NCBI GenBank assembly: GCA_964461295.1 | Contig: CAYWTX010000660.1 | Location: 1-25,524, forward strand | Origin: CAYWTX01 sp964461295 | GTDB lineage: Bacteria > Planctomycetota > Phycisphaerae > SM23-33 | Reading direction: 5' to 3' | DNA length: 25,524 nucleotides | Shown: in pieces, positions 8,335-16,042 of the stretch | Layout of the letters: every line of letters begins with the position of its first letter | Numbering within the stretch: position 1 is the stretch's first letter | The notes under the pieces: model-generated | What the model saw: the letters and a program-made list of their open reading frames with translations, nothing else | What the model was told of the DNA's origin: nothing | Database searches by the model: none | Translations under genes and position numbers: made by a program

Positions 8335-8598
8335 TCACCCCTTTGCGGCCTTGCGGACGCTGACGCTGTTGGCCGGGTTGTCGTTCATGGCCTTGAACGT
8401 CCGCAGCCACTGGTCGTAGGTCATGTCGCTGAGAAACGGCACCTCGACCGTGTGGTCAATCCAGTCATCCGTGGGCTTGCCTTCAAAGCAGAAGTAGCCT
8501 GGCCCCTTCATCAACTTCACGCCGCGCAGGCCGTTCTGGGCCAGGAACCGCACCACGTCGGATGTTCGCTTTGGGCGATCTTGTGGTTTCATAGGCAT
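8335..8598 (-). CDS. Small protein, last gene of the defence-type operon
   Basis: This 87-residue protein starts at ATG 8598, only six bases after the DUF499 stop, so it is probably translated from the same mRNA. A second ATG lies two codons later. A basic N-terminus with a helical DVVRFLAQNGLRGVKL stretch is followed by GPGYFCFEG and the pattern DDWIDHTVEVP...MTYDQWLRTFKAM. This GYFxFxG / DW / LxxxQWL layout resembles a small protein family often seen on plasmids and phages, whose function is unknown to me. The C-terminus is basic. No catalytic motif is visible. Confidence 0.65.
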   Translation of the reverse strand: MPMKPQDRPKRTSDVVRFLAQNGLRGVKLMKGPGYFCFEGKPTDDWIDHTVEVPFLSDMTYDQWLRTFKAMNDNPANSVSVRKAAKG

Positions 8599-8604
8599 TT
8601 TCCA

Positions 8605-11547
8605 CTACTGGTCGATCTGGAGCCCGTCGATATTCGCCTCGTCTAATGGCTCTCGCACCGCGTTCCGAAGCCAGTTCGGGTCAAAACCGGCCGCGGCCGT
8701 GCCCTCGACTTGGAGGGATACCTTCCCGCCATCCGACTTGTCCGCCAGGTTGGCGATCGCGCCGAACGACTTGAACACTTGGTCCCGCGTGGCGGCGAAG
8801 CTGATACGCACACTCGTCTTGGCCGCAGGACACACGCAAGGGTATTTCCCGCAGGCGGGGCAAACTGAGGGCGCACCGCATTGACACGGCCGCTTCCCGC
8901 ACTTGGGGCAAGGTTGCGGGCATTGGCAGGGAGACTGGCCGCACCTGGAGCACACTACAGGCGTAGGGCACTCGCACGGGCGTTTGCCGCACTTGGGGCA
9001 GACCAACGGAGGCGGCTCCGGCACCGCCGCTGGCACCATAAGGAAACCGCTGTCGAGGTCGACCTCGTCGACGCCCAGCGGCTTGTTCAGCAACACCTTC
9101 TCCGGCGCGACCTGGTATTGCCCATCGCTTCCGAGCGACGGACACCCGCTGGTGTAGGCAAACATGCCCTCGGCCACGCCGCGGGCAATGGCCTTCCTGA
9201 GCACTTCATCCGAGCCGATGCGGGGCGGCTCCAGGAACCCGAAGAAAGCATCGCGCACATCCTTGGCTGAAATGCCCTGGCGCGGTGGTTCGCCAGGAGC
9301 AAGTGGTTCGCCGAGTTTGACCCGCTCGGCGACCTTTCGCGGATGCAGCGAGCCATGAATCTTTGGCGTGCCCACGGCCGTGAGCAACTCCATCACCCGC
9401 TCGTGTACGCCGGTCGCCTGCAACGGCCGACCGCCGACCTCCACCCTCTCGATGTCAACCGAACCGCCCGTCGCGGCGCGCGGCAGCCAGACGCTGGAGT
9501 AGAGTTGGCGGAATGCCGTCTCGGCAGCCGCCTCCTCCGTCCGCTTGCGTTCCTTCAATTGGTCCTGCTGGTCCTTGGTTAAGCGGTGTTGGCTCTTCTT
9601 GCCTTCCACGCGGTCTATCGCCATCAGGTAGCGCACGGCCCGTCGCAGCGACTCCATCGGCTTCTTGTCGGGGATCGCGAGTGATACGCCGTTCCGATAT
9701 TGGCGCGGGCCGTCACCGCACTTGGCCAGCATGTTCTTGGCGGCATCTTCCTGCTGTGAGACATTCTTGCCGGCGAACTCCAGCGGCATGTATCCCACAA
9801 GGAAGTTCGGCTCCTTGTCCGGCAGGTCCTGCGACGTGGACGGCCAGACAACCGCCTCCGCCCGGCCGGCCAGACGTTGTTCGAGCATCTCCTTGACCCG
9901 CTCACGCAGTCCGTCCGGGTCGCGGGCGACTTCCTGCTCGGCATCCTCGATGAGCTTGGTGACGTTGGGGTCTTTCTTGAAGCAGTACCGCACGCCATCG
10001 TAGTGCAAGTAGAGGCACGCGTTACGCAGTTCTCCCAGGACGGCTGAAGCCGTAATGCTGTCCATGTCCGGGCCAATGCATGCCGCCAGCAGCTCCGCCT
10101 CCGTCACGCCCGGGGGCAGCGTCTCGCTTCCGCTGGCGGGGTCTCGCTTCAGGCCGCCGAACGAGTACGCCAGGATCGCCGTTGCCAGCCGAAGGGCCGG
10201 GCGGACGTTCGCCAGCGCAGGGGTCTCCTTCGCCATCCGGTCGTCGATGCGCTTCGCCCTGGCGTTGGGGCCAACCAGGTCGTGGGTCAGCACGGGCGAG
10301 TATTCCTGCCGTGGGTCTAGGTCCTTCAGCATGGCACGCGCCACTTCGGCGTCGGCCAAAGGGATTTCCGCCGGCCCCAGCAGCGGCCTGGCACCGCCTC
10401 GGGCTTTGAGCGAATGCAGGCAGGTTGCCAGGAATCGCAGCGCCCCGCGTGTCCGCTGGAACCCGTCCACACTGGTCCAACGGCTGTTCATCATGTCAAT
10501 CAGGGCCGGGTGGAACGGATATGCGCCCTGCATCCGGCTGCGGAGTTGGACGGCCTGCTCTTCGGCGTCCTGCTTGGCCGACGGCGTCTCCGCACGTGCC
10601 CGCAACATCCCGCCGACCACGTCGGAATATGCCTCGGCGATGCTGCGGGACGTATCTTCGGCGGGTTCGGCGCTTAGTAGCCGGCGTTTCACCACGGCCA
10701 GTATCTCGTCGCCGGTGACCGGCTCACGCACCTGGTCCTTGCGGCTGGTCAGCTTGTCCAACTCCTCCAGCAAGGCCACGTTGCCCAGGGCCTCGCGGGC
10801 GCTCCACTGGAGCGAATACACCATCACGGCGTTCTTGCTGTTGGATATCTCGACGGTAAGGTTCTGGAGGAAATCCTTCGCCTGCCGCTGGAGCGTCGAT
10901 TCCTGCACGGCCACGGCCGCCGCCCGCTCCATGTACTTAAGTACCTCGTCCAGCAGGAGCAGCACGGGCTTGCCCGCGGCCTCCAGCATGTCTTTGACCT
11001 CGTCGCCACTGGGCGAGACGCGGTCGCGGTCATGCGTCTGGACGACCTTGAAGGCATCCTTGCCCAGTTGCCATCCGATCCAGCCCCACACCGTGTTGAT
11101 GGTCTTGCCGTCACCAACGTCCTTGCCCCCTGTGGCGGTGAACTTCTCGCCGTCAAACACCGCGACGGCCACCTGCCCGGGGTCGGCCAGGCCCTTGCAG
11201 TCGCGTATCTGGTTGAGGCTCTTGCGCGACCGGGCCGCGTGCAGCAGAGCAGCCAACGTATGACTCTTGCCGCCGCCGAACGGGCTACGGAGTTTCAGAA
11301 CCCGGTTGTACGCCCCCTGGCCGGCCAGACTCGCCAGGACCTCTTCGAGCAGCCGCCGCAGGTCGGTCGTGACATACGTGGCCGCGAAGAAGGCGTCGGG
11401 GTCCAGGTACACCTTCGGGACCGATTGCTCGTCGGTGGCGATGGCCCCCAGGTCTATCGCAAAGACCGCCTCCGCCAGTGAGCCGCTCTCGACGTCCGGG
11501 TGGAGCTTGACCAGTTCTGTCCAAGGTTTCAACGTATGGATGCTCAT
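8605..11547 (-). CDS. DUF499-family P-loop ATPase with Cys-rich tail
   Basis: This 980-residue protein starts at ATG 11547, overlapping the previous stop as ATGA. Walker A is SPFGGGKSHT at residues 88-97 and Walker B is LLLLDE at 196-201, followed by a helix-rich ATPase region. Layout and motifs match DUF499 proteins, large ATPases that occur beside DUF1156 methyltransferases and helicases in anti-phage loci. Residues of about 845-907 carry four tandem motifs of the form C-x2-C-x4-C-x-C, sixteen cysteines in all, linked by short Pro/Gln-rich spacers. They look like small zinc sites. A short domain (about 908-980) follows. The ATPase may couple recognition to the other subunits; the exact role of DUF499 is not established to my knowledge. 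It ends with TAG. Confidence 0.88.
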   Translation of the reverse strand: MSIHTLKPWTELVKLHPDVESGSLAEAVFAIDLGAIATDEQSVPKVYLDPDAFFAATYVTTDLRRLLEEVLASLAGQGAYNRVLKLRSPFGGGKSHTLAALLHAARSRKSLNQIRDCKGLADPGQVAVAVFDGEKFTATGGKDVGDGKTINTVWGWIGWQLGKDAFKVVQTHDRDRVSPSGDEVKDMLEAAGKPVLLLLDEVLKYMERAAAVAVQESTLQRQAKDFLQNLTVEISNSKNAVMVYSLQWSAREALGNVALLEELDKLTSRKDQVREPVTGDEILAVVKRRLLSAEPAEDTSRSIAEAYSDVVGGMLRARAETPSAKQDAEEQAVQLRSRMQGAYPFHPALIDMMNSRWTSVDGFQRTRGALRFLATCLHSLKARGGARPLLGPAEIPLADAEVARAMLKDLDPRQEYSPVLTHDLVGPNARAKRIDDRMAKETPALANVRPALRLATAILAYSFGGLKRDPASGSETLPPGVTEAELLAACIGPDMDSITASAVLGELRNACLYLHYDGVRYCFKKDPNVTKLIEDAEQEVARDPDGLRERVKEMLEQRLAGRAEAVVWPSTSQDLPDKEPNFLVGYMPLEFAGKNVSQQEDAAKNMLAKCGDGPRQYRNGVSLAIPDKKPMESLRRAVRYLMAIDRVEGKKSQHRLTKDQQDQLKERKRTEEAAAETAFRQLYSSVWLPRAATGGSVDIERVEVGGRPLQATGVHERVMELLTAVGTPKIHGSLHPRKVAERVKLGEPLAPGEPPRQGISAKDVRDAFFGFLEPPRIGSDEVLRKAIARGVAEGMFAYTSGCPSLGSDGQYQVAPEKVLLNKPLGVDEVDLDSGFLMVPAAVPEPPPLVCPKCGKRPCECPTPVVCSRCGQSPCQCPQPCPKCGKRPCQCGAPSVCPACGKYPCVCPAAKTSVRISFAATRDQVFKSFGAIANLADKSDGGKVSLQVEGTAAAGFDPNWLRNAVREPLDEANIDGLQIDQ

Positions 11548-12056
11548 GATTGGCCCTCATTCGAGGCACTCTTGTCGGTTCCGCCCATCTCCGAACGGTC
11601 GATAAGCTCTTGGCGATTGGTATGCTTCGCCAACATGACGCTCTCATTCAGCCGGCCGAGAACGGCCGCAAGCAGCACCGACTTGGAGGGCTTCTTCTTT
11701 CCGATGGGCGCGCCCAGTTCTGTGCGCAGGAGGTTCAGGTTTCCCAGTTCCATTCCTTCGATTTGCCCGCGTGCGCCTTCCGTGTCTCCTGCCTTGGCCG
11801 TCTTGACGGCCTGATCGTAGGCCGCCATGACTTGTTCTCGCGTCATGGTCGGAGGCGCAGTTAGCTGCGTCTTCGCCGCGCCGCGCTCACGAGGGGTGGG
11901 TTTAGGGAAAGCTGTCGGGAACGCCCGTCTGGCCCGCGTCTCAATCCGAGTCAGCTTGCCGGAGATGTCCTTGAGGACTTCCTTGACCTGACGCAACTCG
12001 TCAGCCAACTGACGCGCTTCCTCTGGAGGGGTATTGAACATGTCTTGATCAGGCAT
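11544..12056 (-). CDS. 170-residue partner gene between ParA-like and DUF499 genes
   Basis: I place the start at ATG 12056, which overlaps the end of the ParA-like gene by eight bases. The frame is open further upstream, but only inside that gene and with poor composition. Residues of about 9-45 form a predicted coiled coil (EEARQLADELRQVKEVLKDI). A Pro/Thr-rich basic linker follows, then a helical domain of about 75-160. The stop overlaps the DUF499 start as ATGA. No family is recognised. ParA-type ATPases usually work with a small partner encoded just downstream, so this could be an adaptor or nucleotide-exchange partner. That is position-based inference; no ParB motif or clear DNA-binding domain is visible. 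Confidence 0.7.
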   Translation of the reverse strand: MPDQDMFNTPPEEARQLADELRQVKEVLKDISGKLTRIETRARRAFPTAFPKPTPRERGAAKTQLTAPPTMTREQVMAAYDQAVKTAKAGDTEGARGQIEGMELGNLNLLRTELGAPIGKKKPSKSVLLAAVLGRLNESVMLAKHTNRQELIDRSEMGGTDKSASNEGQS

Positions 12057-12933
12057 TGACGTACTCCACGGATTCTCGCCACAGGTTCTTGAAGTCGTCG
12101 ACCATGTCGGCTGGGACGCCGCCACCAGTGATGGCTCGCTTGATCCCGACACGCTCACGGACGTAGGACTTGAAGTACCGGGCGTCGATCTTCTGTTTCT
12201 CTGCGGCGTCTTTGCACACGCGTTCGACTTCGCGTGCGTAGAACTGGACTTCCTTGGTGGGCGAGTTGCTCCAGGTCTTGGCCTTGTTCATGAAGACGCC
12301 TATCTTCGGCAACGGGTGCGGCTCGATACGCATCCGCAGCGAGTTCAGGATCAGGCTCGTGCCGCGGGCAGCGAAGAAGTCGGGGTTCACCGGGATCAGG
12401 ATCAAGTCGCAGCAGCTCAACACGCTGTAGGACAACAGGGTGAAAGACGGGGGGCAATCGAACAGGACGTAATCGTACTTGGGCAGACGCTCGGAGTTTG
12501 TGATTTTCCCCAGCAGCCGGCGGATGAAGTCCTTCACGCTGTCGCGGTCAAACACTTCCAGTTCCTGCCAGTAAAGGTCCTCGACCGACGGGACGAAGTG
12601 GAACTGCTCGGTAAGCTGGTACACGAAGTCGAAACCCACCGGGAAATCAAAGTGCGCCGCGGGCTTCGTGAAAGCGTCGAGCGCGTCGAAGATGGTCTTC
12701 TTGCGGGCAACGGCCTTCTCGTACCACTTCCCGAACCGCTCCTCCAACGTGCCGGTGTTCTCGTTCAGTGCGATGGCCTGCGTAAGCGACATCTGCGCGT
12801 CCAGGTCGAACATCAACACGCGTTCCTTGGACATGGATGAAAGCACGTCGCCCAGGCACCAGGTGACCGTCGTCTTGCCGACGCCGCCTTTGAAGTTGAT
12901 CGTGGCTATCGTCTTTGGACTCTTGTCTGCCAT
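12049..12933 (-). CDS. ParA/MinD-like ATPase within the operon
   Basis: This 294-residue protein starts at ATG 12933, with AAGGAG about eight bases upstream. The deviant Walker A box KGGVGKTT is at residues 15-22, with the second Lys (signature lysine) at the start. FDLDAQMSLT (43-52) is the A' region, and YVLFDCPPS further on is the Walker B region. This fits the ParA/Soj branch of SIMIBI ATPases, which form ATP-dependent dimers on DNA or membrane. No replication or partition genes and no obvious centromere-like repeats lie nearby, so a plain plasmid partition role is not supported. Its place inside a methyltransferase/helicase/DUF499 operon suggests it positions or regulates that complex. 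It follows the methyltransferase gene by 46 bases, the widest gap in the operon. Confidence 0.9.
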   Translation of the reverse strand: MADKSPKTIATINFKGGVGKTTVTWCLGDVLSSMSKERVLMFDLDAQMSLTQAIALNENTGTLEERFGKWYEKAVARKKTIFDALDAFTKPAAHFDFPVGFDFVYQLTEQFHFVPSVEDLYWQELEVFDRDSVKDFIRRLLGKITNSERLPKYDYVLFDCPPSFTLLSYSVLSCCDLILIPVNPDFFAARGTSLILNSLRMRIEPHPLPKIGVFMNKAKTWSNSPTKEVQFYAREVERVCKDAAEKQKIDARYFKSYVRERVGIKRAITGGGVPADMVDDFKNLWRESVEYVNA

Positions 12934-12979
12934 CGCAAGTCTCCTTGGGCTATGCCATCAAGTCCCAACGGAACACCGT

Positions 12980-15900
12980 TCACTTCGTATGCCGCGCGTC
13001 GTACAAGCTGTCGGGGATCAAGCTCTTCCAGTTCGCCAGCAACTTGCCGAGAGCAGCCTGTTCGGCCGGGGTTGTGCTGATCAGCTTTCCGGCATCCTTC
13101 TCGCTCTTGCCTGACAGGCCAGCTCCAGCCAGCGCCTGGGCGAGCACGCGGAGACGCTCGCGATCCGGCTTGGCCTCGTACAGGTACTCCACCAGCTTGC
13201 GCGGGGCGTTGTCCATTAGCCACAGCACGCGGTGGAGCACGTCGATCAGTGGGGCTGGCTGGCCGTTGTCGGTTGGCAAGCCCAGCCGCTCGTACTCGCC
13301 GCGCTGCGTGTAGTCCAGGGCAGCGTACTTCGCCTTGGTCTTCTTGACCAGCGCATCCTTGCCGACAGACAGGCCCTGCGGGCCGTCAAGTTCCACGTGC
13401 TGGCTGTAGGTGAAAACGATGGCCTCGCCGGCGTCGATCTCAGCCGTCTTGTAGACGTAGCGCCAGAGGGTATAGAAGCGGCTGGCCGGGTCCACGGCGC
13501 TGACGTTGCCGCCGGTCGCGCCGACCAGTTTACCCATCATGGCATCCAGGACCACGCCCTCGACCTCGGCCAGGAACTTCTCGGCCGGGACCTCTTCGCC
13601 GTTCGCGTATTCGACCTTGTCGTACTTTGTGAACGCCCGTAGGCCGGCACCGACGGCCGCAATGACCAGGTCGGACCCGGCTATGCCCATCTCCCAGAGC
13701 ACGTCGACCTTCTCACGGACGATCTGGGCAAGCTCCGGCTGGACCACATCCTCGTAGCTGCCGGTTCGAGTCTGGCCATCTCTCTTCCGAGCAACGAGAA
13801 AGATGCTCGATGCCAAGGCTGCGGTTTGGAGCGAAATGACACGTCCTGGACGTTCTGTATCAAGAGGCCAGGCTTCCACCACCATGAAATCTGCCTGGCG
13901 CAACGACTCGACCAGCGTCGCCCAGCCCAGCGTTGTCTTGTGTGCGTAAACAACTACCAGAACCCCCGTATCCTTGAGGACAGAGCCCGCCTGCGCAAAT
14001 GCGCCTGCCATGCTCTGCTCATAAAACTCCTTCGCCCTTTGGCGTGAGCCCTCATGCCGCACAGGGTCGGCAACGACCTCATTCTTCTTAGGAGTTGCTG
14101 TTGTTGCGAAATGCTCTGGGTACAATCGTCCCGCCGTCCGCTTCAGCCACACGTAGAAGAAATCGGCAATCTTCGCGTAGTCCACGTTATCGTAATAGGG
14201 TGGGTCAGTGACCACGGCGTCGACCAATCTCGGCGACCACGGAAGCGCAGTTGCCGAGCCCCGCTCAACAGTAGCGGGGACGCCGGTCCCCGACAGTTCC
14301 CCGATCACACTCACGATCCATTCGATCGCGCCGTCTGGACTTCCAGACCCCATGCCGAACGGTGCCAGTTCGGCGAAGTCCGGCACCATGGTTAGTGCCT
14401 GCCGCGAGAACGTGCTCTTGATGAACTCGCCCCCGGGTTCCCAGATGCAGAGATTGCTGCAATAGTCCACCTGTCGGTCACAGAGGATACATAAGAAGGT
14501 GGTTGCGGCCAGAACCATGCCTTGGGCCAACCCACTGTGCCGCATTGCGGTCTCTGCTTCCGTTATCTTGGAGGCAAGTGTCAGCAGGTATAGCTTTTGG
14601 CGCGGAGTAGAAAGCTTCCCGAAGTCAGTCAAGCCATACGGAAGGCAGCTACCCCCGGTCATCCTCCGCTCGATTGGCTCATCTGGGGTGGACAAGCCGG
14701 TGCTCCTGCACAATGAGCGGAGACGGGCGTCTATCGCGTCTGGGTGAGGAAGGTCCGTGGCGTCGGAAACAGCCACGTAGACCTTCCCTTGAGCATGCGG
14801 GCGGACGCAAATGACAGCCATAGCCTGTGTGCCAACACGATCGGCGCACCCTTCTCCCTTGACATAGTCACTATCTGCAACAGTACCGCAAAACGGACAT
14901 GTGGCATTGCCGGCTGACGATAGATCACTTGGGTCGAAACCAAGGGCTTGTGCTGTTGGGGCCTCGACGACCTCGAAGCGCACGGCCTTCTTGCCTTTCG
15001 GGGCAACGATCTTCAATGCGATGCATTCAGCGTCCTTCTTGCGCATCCACGTCCGCCCGACCAGCGGGACAGTCGCGCCACACCTCGGGTTCTTGCATCG
15101 GACGGTGCGAGTCCACAGGTAGGCCACCGGTGTCAGGTAGCCAACAGGCGTCTCGGTCGATAACGGCTGTTGGCCGGGCTTGTCGAACTCAGCGCCGCCG
15201 AACTCAAGCTGCGGACTCTTCAATGTCTTGCGGATTTTGCCGGCCTTGGGGTCGGGGATGGGGGCGTACAGATCTCCGATCTCGGCTCGCACCTTCTCCA
15301 GCACCCAGTGCCCCCAGTACTGGACCTCATTGGCAAGGCCACCCCATGTGGTCTCGTCCTTGGCGTTTGTGGGGCCGGTCATGCCCCTGGCGCTCGGGTC
15401 GGGTCGGCCGTACTTCTGCGGATACACCAGCGTGCAGAGCTCGATGATGTGCGCCACCGGGTTCAGGTCCAGTGCGTAGGCCTCGCAACCCAGGCGCAGC
15501 GCCTCCAGCGGTATGGCCCCGCCGCCGGCGAACATGTCCAGCACGCGTGGGCGCGGCGCTCGGCCGGCCTCGATATCCTGGATCGTCACCTCGTCGCCAG
15601 TGAACTTGAACTCCGCGACCCATGCGGGCATCTTGCCGGTCTTGTGCCCCTCGGCCAACTCGACCGTCAGCCGTTCGGCGTGGGCCTCAAGGATGTGCTC
15701 CTGTGCCTGCTGGATGGCCCGCGAGTCGCCGGGATACTTGCACAGCCGCTCGACGAACTCGCCGGCCGCCTTTCGGTTAAGGCCGCGCTTCTTCCCATTC
15801 TTTTTGGCCTCCGCCTTCGCCTCGTCGGCTGGCGGATTCTTCAACTCCACGTCCTTCACCCACCGGTCGGCTGGCACAAGCGCGCCGTACACCGCCGCCC

Positions 15901-16042
15901 TGCATGCCACCAGCGGCCGTCGCGCCCACCACAGGTGCAGCGTGGAGATGTGCCCCTTGCGCACGGACTTCTCCCGCGAGGCCTCGGCACTGATGGCCTC
16001 GATGGGCAGGTAGTCTTCTATCAGTCGAATATCGCTACTCAT
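12980..16042 (-). CDS. DUF1156 adenine-specific DNA methyltransferase
   Basis: This 1020-residue protein has a start that overlaps the AIPR stop as ATGA. The N-terminus (about 8-60, with LPIEAISAEASREKS and LHLWWARRPL) is the DUF1156 signature. The SAM-binding motif FAGGGAIPLE is at 171-180, and the catalytic motif DPPYYDN (613-619) is of the [DN]PP[YF] type expected for N6-adenine methylation. The stretch between them holds several Cys groups (CKNPRC at 316-321, CPFC at 382-385, CILC at 518-521, then further Cys to 532), probably structural zinc sites within or near the target-recognition part. The protein would modify host DNA to mark self, or act as a modification-dependent sensor. Base composition dips in the middle of the gene (see findings). 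Confidence 0.92.
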   Translation of the reverse strand: MSSDIRLIEDYLPIEAISAEASREKSVRKGHISTLHLWWARRPLVACRAAVYGALVPADRWVKDVELKNPPADEAKAEAKKNGKKRGLNRKAAGEFVERLCKYPGDSRAIQQAQEHILEAHAERLTVELAEGHKTGKMPAWVAEFKFTGDEVTIQDIEAGRAPRPRVLDMFAGGGAIPLEALRLGCEAYALDLNPVAHIIELCTLVYPQKYGRPDPSARGMTGPTNAKDETTWGGLANEVQYWGHWVLEKVRAEIGDLYAPIPDPKAGKIRKTLKSPQLEFGGAEFDKPGQQPLSTETPVGYLTPVAYLWTRTVRCKNPRCGATVPLVGRTWMRKKDAECIALKIVAPKGKKAVRFEVVEAPTAQALGFDPSDLSSAGNATCPFCGTVADSDYVKGEGCADRVGTQAMAVICVRPHAQGKVYVAVSDATDLPHPDAIDARLRSLCRSTGLSTPDEPIERRMTGGSCLPYGLTDFGKLSTPRQKLYLLTLASKITEAETAMRHSGLAQGMVLAATTFLCILCDRQVDYCSNLCIWEPGGEFIKSTFSRQALTMVPDFAELAPFGMGSGSPDGAIEWIVSVIGELSGTGVPATVERGSATALPWSPRLVDAVVTDPPYYDNVDYAKIADFFYVWLKRTAGRLYPEHFATTATPKKNEVVADPVRHEGSRQRAKEFYEQSMAGAFAQAGSVLKDTGVLVVVYAHKTTLGWATLVESLRQADFMVVEAWPLDTERPGRVISLQTAALASSIFLVARKRDGQTRTGSYEDVVQPELAQIVREKVDVLWEMGIAGSDLVIAAVGAGLRAFTKYDKVEYANGEEVPAEKFLAEVEGVVLDAMMGKLVGATGGNVSAVDPASRFYTLWRYVYKTAEIDAGEAIVFTYSQHVELDGPQGLSVGKDALVKKTKAKYAALDYTQRGEYERLGLPTDNGQPAPLIDVLHRVLWLMDNAPRKLVEYLYEAKPDRERLRVLAQALAGAGLSGKSEKDAGKLISTTPAEQAALGKLLANWKSLIPDSLYDARHTK

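Noticed and set aside
10055..11263. Plus-strand open frame opposite the DUF499 gene
   Set aside because: It is Ser/Arg-rich low-complexity antisense sequence; the minus-strand frame has Walker A and B motifs and overlapping neighbours.
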